IMG/VR virus record: IMGVR_UViG_3300021964_007119
Coordinates: 18,180 to 82,179 of that record
Strand: one strand, 5' to 3'
DNA from: a virus
Length of the DNA: 64,000 nt
The translations under genes were made by a program, and so were the position numbers. Below are positions 51,408 through 60,670 of this stretch, piece after piece. The notes under the pieces were generated by a model, which saw only the letters and a program-made list of their open reading frames with translations, was not told the DNA's origin and did no database searches. Every line of letters starts with the position of its first letter. The stretch's first letter is position 1.

Positions 51408-51661
51408 TATCCCACCACAGCTAACACTTCTTTTTCAGACATTATTAATACATCTTGTCCTTCGTGATTTACTTCTGTTCCTGTATATTTAGGATACAAA
51501 ATTAAATCATCTTTTTTAATTGTTTCACAATCACCAACTGCTAATACTTTACCTTCTTGCGGTTTGTCTTGAGCTGTATCTGGTAATATAATTCCACTCT
51601 CTGTTTTTTCTGATTGTGTCGTTGGTTCTACAACAACTCTATCTCCTAATGGTTTAATCAT
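51407..51661 (-). CDS. groES: co-chaperonin GroES, short form
   Basis: 84 residues. IKPLGDRVVVEP at 2-13 and SGIILPD near 22-28 (mobile loop) are the standard GroES blocks, and VLIMSEKEVLAVV ends it. Most GroES are 94-97 residues; about ten residues are missing, mainly around the middle roof loop. Together with GroEL at the window edge it would form the folding cage for large virion or sugar enzymes. It lies between RmlA and the aminotransferase, an odd place. Confidence 0.92.
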   Translation of the reverse strand: MIKPLGDRVVVEPTTQSEKTESGIILPDTAQDKPQEGKVLAVGDCETIKKDDLILYPKYTGTEVNHEGQDVLIMSEKEVLAVVG

Positions 51662-52377
51662 TTTTTCTCCTTTTGACTAACTAATTTATTTGCTTGAACT
51701 AAACTATCTGGTGTTCCGGCGTCTGACCAAAATCCTTTTAATTCACTATGTGTTGTTTTTCCTCTATCAATATACCAATTAATTAAATCAACCACTTCTA
51801 ACTCACCTCGTTCTGATGGTTTTAGTGTGTCGATAACGCTCCAAACTTCATCATTAAACATATAAAGTCCTGTAACTGCATAATTAGACATTGGTTTTTC
51901 TGGTTTTTCTTCTACTTTTACTAAGTGTCTGTCCATACCTTGAAATACTGGAACTCCAAACCTCCCAGGGTCTGGAACTTCTTTTAAAAATATATGACAC
52001 CAACTATCGTAATAATTTAATTTTAAATCACTAAAGTCATCTTCAAAAATATTATCACCCAAACAAACAAAAACATTATCTCTCCCTGCAAATTCTTTAC
52101 ACAATCCTAAAGCTTGAGCGATACCACCAGGTTTTTCTTGAACTCTGTAAGTAATATCTACTCCATATTCACCACCACTTCCTAATTGGTTCATTATTTG
52201 TCCACAATGTTCTTTACCAGAAACAATACAAATTTCTTTACAACCAATTTGTTTTAGTGTTTGTAATGGATAATAAATCATTGGTTTATCGTAAACAGGT
52301 AATAATGATTTGTTGAATATTTTTGTTAATGGATACAACCTTGAGCCGTGTCCACCTGCTAGTATTATACCCTTCAT
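51658..52377 (-). CDS. rmlA: glucose-1-phosphate thymidylyltransferase (RmlA-like)
   Basis: 239 residues from the ATG at 52377. GIILAGGHGSRLYPLTK near 3-19 is the nucleotide loop, KPMIYYPL near 31, GDNIFEDDF near 107 and VEEKPEKP near 160. Length slightly below the usual 290, so C-terminal helices are short. Makes dTDP-glucose from dTTP and Glc-1-P. It feeds RmlB at 58.9 kb. Confidence 0.88.
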   Translation of the reverse strand: MKGIILAGGHGSRLYPLTKIFNKSLLPVYDKPMIYYPLQTLKQIGCKEICIVSGKEHCGQIMNQLGSGGEYGVDITYRVQEKPGGIAQALGLCKEFAGRDNVFVCLGDNIFEDDFSDLKLNYYDSWCHIFLKEVPDPGRFGVPVFQGMDRHLVKVEEKPEKPMSNYAVTGLYMFNDEVWSVIDTLKPSERGELEVVDLINWYIDRGKTTHSELKGFWSDAGTPDSLVQANKLVSQKEKK

Positions 52378-53183
52378 TCCATTCTCTCCCCAATAATACA
52401 AGCATCTGGTAATTGTCTAAATGGTGGTTCTTCGTATTTCAATCTAACTTGACCAGCTCCACATTCAGTCATATATTTCGAAAAACGATATTGGTCTGAT
52501 AAATATTTCATACCTTGTTGTCCAAATACTTTTGTGAATTTGTATCCGTTTAGATATTCCGAAGTATTTCCATTAGGGTCTCTTGAATCACTACCATCAG
52601 GCATTTCAATCAATGGAAAGTTTACATAATCAAATCCACCAACTTCTCTAATGTATTTCATTTTAGAAGCAAAGAAACTTCCTCTCATTGACCAACATTG
52701 TAAAGGTTCTTCATAAAGATGTTTGTTTTCTTCTTTTGCATAATCTCTCCAATTGTATCCGTTTTTTAACCAATAAGATAATCTTGCTTCTTCTAATGGA
52801 TTAATATCCCACGGGTAATTCCACCCATTTCCAATTACTTTTGTAGTTGGATTTAAATTGAAATGGTCTACACAAACATTAATGAAAGACCAATCGTGAA
52901 CAACCATATCATCTTGAATAAAGAATAAAAAAGTATCATCATCTAAATCCATATCATTTAGAACTTTATCATAAGCTCCCCACTCTAATCCAATATTTTC
53001 ATATTCTTTGTAATCAAATTTTTCTGTGATTATTTTTGGTGGTGTCTTATGACAGGTCCACATCACATCTAAATTTTCGTTTTCTTCTTTTAGTTCGTAT
53101 AGTGCATCAATGAAATCTGTTTGGTTTTTCTTTCCGTCCCATTCATCATACCACCAACCACATACTATAAATTGTATTTTCAT
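52374..53183 (-). CDS. glycosyltransferase-like protein (GT-A)
   Basis: 269 residues from the ATG at 53183 (ATGA overlap with GMD). FLFFIQDDMVVHDW near 80-95 contains DD metal site. Substrate unknown. Probably transfers a sugar in the glycan operon, as the neighbours do. Confidence 0.6.
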   Translation of the reverse strand: MKIQFIVCGWWYDEWDGKKNQTDFIDALYELKEENENLDVMWTCHKTPPKIITEKFDYKEYENIGLEWGAYDKVLNDMDLDDDTFLFFIQDDMVVHDWSFINVCVDHFNLNPTTKVIGNGWNYPWDINPLEEARLSYWLKNGYNWRDYAKEENKHLYEEPLQCWSMRGSFFASKMKYIREVGGFDYVNFPLIEMPDGSDSRDPNGNTSEYLNGYKFTKVFGQQGMKYLSDQYRFSKYMTECGAGQVRLKYEEPPFRQLPDACIIGERME

Positions 53184-54166
53184 GCTTGTTTCCAACCTTT
53201 CGGGTCTAATAATGCTAAATCACTTTCAACCATATTTTTTACTAATTGTTTAAAATCTGTTTTAGGTTTCCAACCTAATTCATATTTTGCTTTACTTGCA
53301 TCACCTCGTAAAACATCAACTTCTGCGGGTCTCATAAATCTTGGGTCTTGTTTAACATATTTTTCCCAATTAGAAATACCAACCACATCAAAAGCAGAAT
53401 CTAAAAATTCTCTAATAGTGTGTGTTTCTCCTGTTGCTATCACAAAGTCATCTGGTTTATCTTGTTGTAACATTAACCACATTGACTCAACATAGTCAGG
53501 TGCATAACCCCAATCTCTTTTTGCTTCTAAATTACCTAATGTTATGTGGTCTGATAATCCGTGAACTATTTGAGCAACTCCATCAGAAATCTTTCTCGTA
53601 ACAAATTGGTGTCCTCTTCTTTCAGATTCGTGATTAAATAAAATACCACAAGTATTAAACATATCATAAGATTCACGATAGTTTTTAGTAATCCAATGAG
53701 CGTATAATTTAGAAACACCATAAGGACTTCTTGGATAAAAAGGTGTTCTTTCTGTTGCTGGATTTTCTATCATACGACCAAATAGTTCTGATGTTGATGC
53801 TTGATAAAATCTTGTATCCATATTTAATGTTCTGATTGCATCTAATATTCTTAATGAACCTAACCCTGTTACATTTGAAGTTTGTTCTGGTGTGTTCCAA
53901 CTTTCTCCAACAAAAGATTGAGAACCTAAATTATAAACTTCATCTGGTTGAGCAGTTGATAGTGCTGAAAGTAAAGAAGTGCTATCAGTTAAATCTCCCG
54001 TAATAAACTCAAAGTTTTCATTTGATTCTAAATGTTTTGTATTGGTTCTGTTTTTCAATGACGAATGTCTTTCCATACCATAAACTTTATAACCTTTTTC
54101 TAATAAGAAATCGGCTAAATGGCTTCCGTCCATACCATTTATTCCTGTTATTAACGCTCTTTTCAT
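53180..54166 (-). CDS. gmd: GDP-mannose 4,6-dehydratase
   Basis: 328 residues. ALITGINGMDGSHLADFL near 4-21 (NADP loop), YNLGSQSFVGESW near 77-89, STSELFG near 121, YPRSPYGVSKLYAHW near 143 (catalytic YxxxK), and NHESERRG near 176, match GMD strongly. Produces GDP-4-keto-6-deoxy-mannose, a precursor of fucose, rhamnose or perosamine. No partner epimerase/reductase (WcaG) is seen in the window, so the aminotransferase route is more likely. Confidence 0.92.
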   Translation of the reverse strand: MKRALITGINGMDGSHLADFLLEKGYKVYGMERHSSLKNRTNTKHLESNENFEFITGDLTDSTSLLSALSTAQPDEVYNLGSQSFVGESWNTPEQTSNVTGLGSLRILDAIRTLNMDTRFYQASTSELFGRMIENPATERTPFYPRSPYGVSKLYAHWITKNYRESYDMFNTCGILFNHESERRGHQFVTRKISDGVAQIVHGLSDHITLGNLEAKRDWGYAPDYVESMWLMLQQDKPDDFVIATGETHTIREFLDSAFDVVGISNWEKYVKQDPRFMRPAEVDVLRGDASKAKYELGWKPKTDFKQLVKNMVESDLALLDPKGWKQA

Positions 54167-54759
54167 TCTTTACTCCTGTTTTGGTCTTGTAAATTATTAA
54201 TATCAAGTCGTGTGTTCATTTCTACGACATTATCTGATTTTTTATTGAAAAAGTTTGGTAAGAAAAAACTATTAATTTCTTTACCAACAAAAATTATACC
54301 TGGTTCAGTATATATGTCTAGACTATGATAACCTAAATAATTACATAGTGTTGCTGCCCATCTTTGATTTTCTGGAATCATTACTCTACCAAAAATATTA
54401 TCAGCATCGCGACCCCAGTTTGCTTTAACATATCTTTCCCCAATAAGATTAAGATAAAGTCCCAAGTGTTCTCCCCTGTGTCCTTTTTTTACTACTGTTG
54501 AAGTTTCTACAGCTCTAACTTCGATATCAAACATAAAAGTCCATAAAGCAACCATTTCTTTTTTCTTATTAAATATTACAATATTTTGGAAATTTTTTTG
54601 ACCATCATAAAAAAATTGTCCCCAAGTTTCCGCATATTGTAAATCCAATGACCAAGTTTTAGTAGTCGACTCACACTCTTTTACAAAATTTTCAAATTCA
54701 TCAAATGTTTCAACATCAGACAAATTTCCTACAATATATTTATTTTTATTTATCAACAT
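54163..54759 (-). CDS. GNAT-like acetyltransferase
   Basis: 198 residues. Strand pattern and KKGHRGEHLGLYLNLIGE near 93-110 (the acyl-CoA loop, here R-G-E-H-L-G) plus NQRWAATLCNYLGYHS near 130-146 fit a GNAT fold. Would acylate an amino sugar. Overlaps neighbours by 4 and 14 nt. Confidence 0.6.
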   Translation of the reverse strand: MLINKNKYIVGNLSDVETFDEFENFVKECESTTKTWSLDLQYAETWGQFFYDGQKNFQNIVIFNKKKEMVALWTFMFDIEVRAVETSTVVKKGHRGEHLGLYLNLIGERYVKANWGRDADNIFGRVMIPENQRWAATLCNYLGYHSLDIYTEPGIIFVGKEINSFFLPNFFNKKSDNVVEMNTRLDINNLQDQNRSKE

Positions 54760-55645
54760 TTTTATTCCTGTCTATCCTATTTGGTGAACCATCTATAATT
54801 GGCATCGGTCTAACAAACTGAAACTCATCTATATCTGGTAATTTTCCATACTTTAATTGAAATTCTGTCATACTATTGATTTCAAATTCTTCTAAATGTT
54901 TTGGTCGTGTTGTAAAATCATCATCTGGGAAACGACTTGTTCTTGATGCAAAATGATAAATGTTTGATTTATAAGTTAGAGCTATTTTAAAACCCTCGTT
55001 TTGCATTCTAATAAATAAATCTGCATCTTCCCAATACATTGGAGCGAATCTATCATCATTACCACCAATGTAATCCCAATCTTCTTTTTTAATTAAACCA
55101 CTTACACCCTCGGCCTTTCTAATAATTCTCTTTCCATTTAATTCTGAAAACTCATCACACCAATCTAAAAAATATTCTTCATTGAAGTCGTGGTGATACG
55201 CTCCAAATAAATCTAATGGAACAAAAACCGTACCTGGTCTTTCGTTGTCGTTAAAAATATCTGGTTGTATTCTATTACTGAAAACTATTCCTCTATCATT
55301 TCCAACCATTTCATCATAACACTCAAACAAATGTTTATCCCAATCTCTTGAAACATAAATGTCTGCTTGTAAAAAGTTTATAAATTCTGTTTTAACTTTG
55401 TCAGCACAATAGTTCATTCCACCACCAATACCTCGTCTGACTTTGTTTCCGGTTTCTACATAAACATCTAAATTATATTTTTCTTTGTTTTCTTCTAACC
55501 ATTCATTTGTTCCGTCATCAGAATTTTCTGAATAAATTACAAATGGACAATCTTTATCATAAGAGTTTTCTCTTACTGATTTTACTACTAATGGAAGATA
55601 ATTTATTCCATTGTGAACTGATATACATATTGTTTGTTCTCTCAT
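54746..55645 (-). CDS. family 2 glycosyltransferase
   Basis: 299 residues. ICISVHNGINYLPLVVKSV near 5-23, IYSENSDDGTNEWLEENK near 37-54, and FLQADIYVSRDW near 91 (DxD-like QADI). Typical GT2. Adds a sugar. Confidence 0.8.
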   Translation of the reverse strand: MREQTICISVHNGINYLPLVVKSVRENSYDKDCPFVIYSENSDDGTNEWLEENKEKYNLDVYVETGNKVRRGIGGGMNYCADKVKTEFINFLQADIYVSRDWDKHLFECYDEMVGNDRGIVFSNRIQPDIFNDNERPGTVFVPLDLFGAYHHDFNEEYFLDWCDEFSELNGKRIIRKAEGVSGLIKKEDWDYIGGNDDRFAPMYWEDADLFIRMQNEGFKIALTYKSNIYHFASRTSRFPDDDFTTRPKHLEEFEINSMTEFQLKYGKLPDIDEFQFVRPMPIIDGSPNRIDRNKNVDK

Positions 55646-56418
55646 AACTCTACTCTCGGTATTGATTTATCTGCTGGATTTCTATCAGAACATATCTTAA
55701 AGTCTATCCCTTTTTCTTTTAACCAATTGTGTATAAATGGAACACTATTTGTAACTAACTCTATTTCTTTCTTTGTCATAGGTGTCGGTGCATATTTAAT
55801 GTTTTGTTTCCCCTCATAAAAATGGTCTTGCCATTGTTCTTCGTTTTCATTATCACTATCAAATTTTGAAATATCTCCGATATCCCAACCGACCGTAATA
55901 ATTTCTTTACAACCTAAAAACATTGCTAATGGAATAGCCATTTCATACATTAAACCAGGCCCCCACGCTCTATCATAAGTTTTGTCCATTGTAAAATCAT
56001 CAAAGTCCAATCTAGCGGCTTGTGTATTGTCCATTGTTCCGTGATTTCTTATAACTGGAAACATAACATCTACATTAAAACCATTTTCTAAAATCATTTG
56101 TGGGTGATATTGTTCAAATACTTCCCACGCTACTATTGTTTCATTTAACCATTGATATGGTTCAAAATTTGTGAAATTTAAAATGTGAAAATCACAAATT
56201 TCCTTTAATAATAAATAGGATTGTTTAATCGTAAATACCAATTTATTTTCTAATTTTGACTTTAAATATTCGGGTTCATAGTTCTTTAAAGAAGGCCCTG
56301 CTGATACAATATAACAAGTTTCCCCGTGATATCTATCTTTTAAACTTTCTATTCTTTCTGGAACACTTTCGTATTTCTGTAAATCTTGTTTTACGCTTCT
56401 TGTAATACTTTCTATCAT
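55642..56418 (-). CDS. DUF115/MptE-like protein
   Basis: 258 residues. ETCYIVSAGPSLKNYEPEYL near 31-50 is the DUF115 signature; family members transfer or make sugar-linked groups, including the Maf flagellin glycosyltransferases. Here it may glycosylate a protein with a nonulosonate. Overlaps by 4 nt with both neighbours. Confidence 0.7.
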   Translation of the reverse strand: MIESITRSVKQDLQKYESVPERIESLKDRYHGETCYIVSAGPSLKNYEPEYLKSKLENKLVFTIKQSYLLLKEICDFHILNFTNFEPYQWLNETIVAWEVFEQYHPQMILENGFNVDVMFPVIRNHGTMDNTQAARLDFDDFTMDKTYDRAWGPGLMYEMAIPLAMFLGCKEIITVGWDIGDISKFDSDNENEEQWQDHFYEGKQNIKYAPTPMTKKEIELVTNSVPFIHNWLKEKGIDFKICSDRNPADKSIPRVEL

Positions 56419-57149
56419 CTTTTATCCTCAAATTCATATCCAAAAAAGTTTAAATCTTTGTTAAACATTTTAGAAACTAACCAAATTGACTCGTCATCAT
56501 AGTAATGTGAATAGTGTTTGTGTTCTGATGTATTTCTTTGTGGAAGTTTTGGTGGTGTGTATCCTAATTTCTTAAACATTGCTTCCCACTCCTCATTTAA
56601 ATTTTCTTGACGAAGTATTGTATCTGTCATTAATCTACCACCTGTCAATGGATTGGATAAAAAATCAACTTGATTAAGATATTCTAAATGACTTCTTAAA
56701 TAATTTCTACCCATAAATCCTCTGTCTTTTGATTTATAAGCCCAATAAGAATTGAAATAAGCATCACTACACATTCTTGCAATGCCCTCATCCGTTGTCC
56801 CTTTCATAATAGGACTTTTTATCCAACGATTAAAATCCCACTCTGTTCCGTCTGGACCCAAATTGGTATCAAATAAATTTGCGTGAATATATAAATCCCC
56901 TTGCTTTTTTCTAAATGAATATAAAGATACCATTCTTTCAAAAGGATTTCTTACAATAGAAAACTTGTGATAAGAATTATAAATATCATCATTGGTTGTA
57001 TACCTAACATCAATGGCTAATGCAGTTGACACATTTTTGTGTGGAAACGGGTGTGTTGATTTATCGATTCCAATAGCTCTTCTAACACTAACACCAGCAC
57101 ATTTTGGTATATGAAAATAAATTAATTTATATTTATGACTTTCGTTCAT
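56415..57149 (-). CDS. sulfotransferase (Sulfotransfer_2 type)
   Basis: 244 residues. The YFHIPKCAGVSVRRAIG block near 11-27 is the PAPS 5'-phosphosulfate loop, and KFSIVRNPFERMVSLYSF near 62-79 is the 3'-phosphate site. It would add sulfate to a sugar or protein. No PAPS-making genes were seen nearby, so host PAPS must be used. Overlaps the fusion gene by 17 nt. Confidence 0.8.
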   Translation of the reverse strand: MNESHKYKLIYFHIPKCAGVSVRRAIGIDKSTHPFPHKNVSTALAIDVRYTTNDDIYNSYHKFSIVRNPFERMVSLYSFRKKQGDLYIHANLFDTNLGPDGTEWDFNRWIKSPIMKGTTDEGIARMCSDAYFNSYWAYKSKDRGFMGRNYLRSHLEYLNQVDFLSNPLTGGRLMTDTILRQENLNEEWEAMFKKLGYTPPKLPQRNTSEHKHYSHYYDDESIWLVSKMFNKDLNFFGYEFEDKR

Positions 57150-58863
57150 TTAATATCTCCAATACTTTATCAACATCTTCTGGAATATCAACGGCTTGTG
57201 TTGTTCCGTATGTTTCCAACATTTTTACATTTATTCCTAATTCTAAAAACCTTAAAATTTCAATATCTTCTGACCACTCTATTTGAGTTTTTCCGTGTTT
57301 TAATCCAAACTGATAAAACTTATCTAACTCATCTTTTGTAAATGCATAAATACAAACTTGTTTATGAACTAATTTTGAGTGTCCTTCTTTTGTTCCAGGT
57401 ATTGCACTTCTTGACATATAAACCAAGTTATTGTTGAAGTTAGACACAACTTTTGGAATATTTCTGTTTGTTGCTTCTGATGAATCAAATCTACTCATAC
57501 AATTAACAACACTATCCATATTTTCTAATTTACAATCAATAACTTTTTGTATATCTTCTGGGTCTAACAATGGTTCATCACCTTGAATATTTACAATAAT
57601 ATCACTATCTATTTCTTGTGATGCTTCACAAACTCTATCAGTTCCAGTTAAACAATTATCAGAAGTCAAAATAACTTTGTAATCATAATCATCAACTACT
57701 TTTGCTATTCTTTCGTCTTCTGTTGCAATATAAATGTTTTCTTTTGGAACGACTTGTGATGCTATATCAGCCACTCTAATAATCATTGGTGTTCCGTCAA
57801 TATCTACAATTGGTTTTCCAGGAAATCTACTTGACTTGTATCTTGCTGGTATCACAATACTTACTGACTTTTCTGATAATGGTTTTATCTCGTCTTGATT
57901 GTAAAATTCCTTACCACCACTAAACGATAATTCTTCTAATTTGTCTTGTATTTCGGAATCTGAAATGTGGTAGGTTTGTAATTCTTGTGGATAAGAAGGG
58001 TGTATTTCATTAATCCCAGAATACATATAACTTGGACTCCAACCCCACTTTGATTTTTGTTTCATTGGTTCAAATTTTCTTTGAACTAAGTCTAATAAAT
58101 TTTTTGTAGGTTTTTTCTTCCACATTAAATATTGTTCTATTCTTAAATTACCAGCACCTCTACCCATACCGGTAATTGTTCCGTCAACAATGTCCACCCC
58201 AAATTTTTCTGCTTGATATGAATTAGAAAAGGCTAATCCTAAATTATTATGTGGATGAAAACCTAACCATTTATCCCAGTCATCACAAGTCGCTCTAAAT
58301 TTTTTAAATAATTTTGTAAGTTTTTCTCCTTGCAATGAACCCAATGAATCTGCTACATATATCATATCAGAACTAGATTTACCAATCTTTTGAAGTGCTA
58401 ATCCTACTTCAAGATTAGTCAATGTGGCTACTTTCATCAGATTTAATGCTGTGTAATATCCTAAATCAGAAATTATTTCTAACATTTCTAATGATTTGTC
58501 TAATGTTTTATAATTAGTTGCTATTCTACAAAGTGTAAATGGTGATTTATCTTTTGGTTTAATAACATCAAGTAATAATCTTTTATTTACTTTGTTGTCC
58601 TCTATGAAATCTTTAGCATCAATCATAAATGCAAGTTTAGATTGTTTACCAAAAACTTCAACATCTTTTAAAAGGTTTTCAATAAACTTATCATTACATT
58701 TTCTAAATCTACCACCGGGTAATGGCGATTTATAACCTAATTCAATGTAATCTACTTCTGAAAAGTTTAAACACTTGACCATTTCTTTAACCAAGTCATC
58801 ATCAAACTCCCAATTAGTATAATAACCCCCGTCTCTTAATGTGCAATCTAATATTAAACTCAT
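57133..58863 (-). CDS. fusion: HMGL-like aldolase + KdsB-like CMP-sugar synthetase
   Basis: 576 residues. Residues 1-325: DCTLRDGGYYTNW at 6-18, FHPHNNLGLAF near 202-212 (metal His pair) and DGTITGMGRGAGN near 225, the pattern of HMG-CoA lyase/DmpG-like aldolases. Residues about 332-576: IVIPARYKSSRFPGKP near 333-350 and NIQGDEPLLDPEDI near 425, the CTP-binding KdsB pattern. The two could make a keto-deoxy sugar acid from pyruvate and activate it to CMP form. Substrate unknown. Confidence 0.82.
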   Translation of the reverse strand: MSLILDCTLRDGGYYTNWEFDDDLVKEMVKCLNFSEVDYIELGYKSPLPGGRFRKCNDKFIENLLKDVEVFGKQSKLAFMIDAKDFIEDNKVNKRLLLDVIKPKDKSPFTLCRIATNYKTLDKSLEMLEIISDLGYYTALNLMKVATLTNLEVGLALQKIGKSSSDMIYVADSLGSLQGEKLTKLFKKFRATCDDWDKWLGFHPHNNLGLAFSNSYQAEKFGVDIVDGTITGMGRGAGNLRIEQYLMWKKKPTKNLLDLVQRKFEPMKQKSKWGWSPSYMYSGINEIHPSYPQELQTYHISDSEIQDKLEELSFSGGKEFYNQDEIKPLSEKSVSIVIPARYKSSRFPGKPIVDIDGTPMIIRVADIASQVVPKENIYIATEDERIAKVVDDYDYKVILTSDNCLTGTDRVCEASQEIDSDIIVNIQGDEPLLDPEDIQKVIDCKLENMDSVVNCMSRFDSSEATNRNIPKVVSNFNNNLVYMSRSAIPGTKEGHSKLVHKQVCIYAFTKDELDKFYQFGLKHGKTQIEWSEDIEILRFLELGINVKMLETYGTTQAVDIPEDVDKVLEILNERKS

Positions 58864-59756
58864 TGAAATGTATCCTCTAAATATTTTTCTAAATCCATTG
58901 TTGGATAATAACCCAACTCTTGTTCTAATTTATAACAATCCAACCAATATGCTTTATCGTGTCCAAGTCTATCGTCAACTTGTTGAAAGTTAACTCCACC
59001 CTCAGTCAACATAGTTACTTTATCAACAATATCAACATTACACCAAATGTCACCTGTTCCGACATTGTAAATACCATAATGATTTGAACTATGAGTTAAC
59101 AAGTCAATAATTCTTATATTATCTCCAACCCAAATCCACTCTCGTCTATTCAATCCGTCTCCGTATAACGGGAAAGCCATTTGTTCTTTATAACACTTAA
59201 AGAGCTTGGGAAGAAACTTTTCTTCGTGTTGTCTATCACCATAATTATTACAACTGCGTGTAATTAGATAAGGTAATTCGTATGTTTTACCGGCCGCAAG
59301 CACAATTTGGTCAGCCGCAGCTTTTGTGGCGGAATAATAAGAACTTGGTTTTAAAACATCTGTTTCAATTGAAGGTTCTTTAACATCACCATAAACTTCG
59401 TCAGTTGAAATCTGAACAAACTTCTTAAAGTTTTTCATTTGTCTACATAATTCTAGTAAGTTAAATGTTCCATTAACATTTGTTTTGACAAATGGACTTC
59501 CGTCATCAATAGAATTATCTACATGCGATTCAGCTGCAAAGTTTACACAATATTGTATTTCACCAATATCATCATAAGTTAAATCATTGATATCTTTTTT
59601 GATTAGTTTAGCATTACCTGGTAAATAATCAATGTTAGAAGCGTATGTAAGTTTGTCCACCACTATCACTTCCATATCTACATAACCCATTTGGAAATCT
59701 GTAAAGTGTGAACCAATAAATCCACACCCACCTGTTATTAACATTCTTTCTTTCAT
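58860..59756 (-). CDS. rmlB: dTDP-glucose 4,6-dehydratase (RmlB-like)
   Basis: 298 residues, slightly shorter than RmlB (about 340). TGGCGFIGSHF near 8-18, NFAAESHVDNS near 71-81, STDEVYGDV near 116-124, and YSATKAAADQIV near 141 (YxxxK). Makes dTDP-4-keto-6-deoxyglucose. Product could go to the cupin isomerase at 27 kb and the aminotransferase. Confidence 0.9.
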   Translation of the reverse strand: MKERMLITGGCGFIGSHFTDFQMGYVDMEVIVVDKLTYASNIDYLPGNAKLIKKDINDLTYDDIGEIQYCVNFAAESHVDNSIDDGSPFVKTNVNGTFNLLELCRQMKNFKKFVQISTDEVYGDVKEPSIETDVLKPSSYYSATKAAADQIVLAAGKTYELPYLITRSCNNYGDRQHEEKFLPKLFKCYKEQMAFPLYGDGLNRREWIWVGDNIRIIDLLTHSSNHYGIYNVGTGDIWCNVDIVDKVTMLTEGGVNFQQVDDRLGHDKAYWLDCYKLEQELGYYPTMDLEKYLEDTFQ

Positions 59757-60670
59757 AATCTCTCACTCAACTTTCGTAGTTCTTCTGGATAATATTTGTT
59801 AGCATTATCTCTGTATCTTTGTTTAAATTCATCTGAATTTGTTTTGTCTGCTATGTAATTTACATAAGGATTTAAATCTCTATACTTTCTGTTTTCACAA
59901 ACCAACATATTATCTAAAGTATATTGTTTTATATCATATCCTTTTTGTTGCATCATACGACAACCTTCTTCTACAAATGTATCATCTAATCCGTATGAAC
60001 TTAATGAATCTGGAACATCAATTAATTTTAATAAATTAGAACTAAACACATTAAACCAACCACCACCAAATTTAAATCCATTTAATTCTTTAATTCCAAT
60101 TGTAGATGAATATTCAAAAACTTCTGAATCTAATTTGAACGGGTCATAGTTCAACCAAATTTTAGAATCATAACCCATAGGAATATATCTTTCATTTGAA
60201 ATTATATTCCAACTTTCGTCCCACAATCTTAACAATTGTGAATTTAAAATATAATATTTATTATTAATTTGTTCCATTGCTCTAAACAAATAAGATAAAT
60301 TAAACATTGAAAAATAAACATCAGTATCTAAATACATAAAGTTTTTAGGATTATTTTCTCTAATACTATTTCTTCTCTTATCGTTTATTCCTAAACATCT
60401 ATTACTATCGTTTATTTCAAAAATATTTTTAGAAGTCCAATCACATCTTTGTTTCATCATCTCAAATTTATCGGCGAAAAACTCTTTTGGTAATTGACTT
60501 GTTTCCCAATCGGTTAATTTATCTGATAGGTTTAGGGTAAAGTCTAAAATAACTTCATCATTTGATTCTAAAAAATGTGATGACCTTTTTAAGTGATTAA
60601 CTATTCTGTCTAGTTCATCTATTTCTCTTGGTAAACAATGTAATATTATATGTAAATCATTCGTCTTCAA
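59753..60670 (-). CDS. glycosyltransferase-like protein
   Basis: 305 residues. MYLDTDVYFS near 111 has the DxD motif; FKFGGGWFNVFSSN near 198 resembles a binding loop. No family assigned with certainty. Overlaps RmlB by 4 nt. Confidence 0.55.
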   Translation of the reverse strand: MKTNDLHIILHCLPREIDELDRIVNHLKRSSHFLESNDEVILDFTLNLSDKLTDWETSQLPKEFFADKFEMMKQRCDWTSKNIFEINDSNRCLGINDKRRNSIRENNPKNFMYLDTDVYFSMFNLSYLFRAMEQINNKYYILNSQLLRLWDESWNIISNERYIPMGYDSKIWLNYDPFKLDSEVFEYSSTIGIKELNGFKFGGGWFNVFSSNLLKLIDVPDSLSSYGLDDTFVEEGCRMMQQKGYDIKQYTLDNMLVCENRKYRDLNPYVNYIADKTNSDEFKQRYRDNANKYYPEELRKLSERL

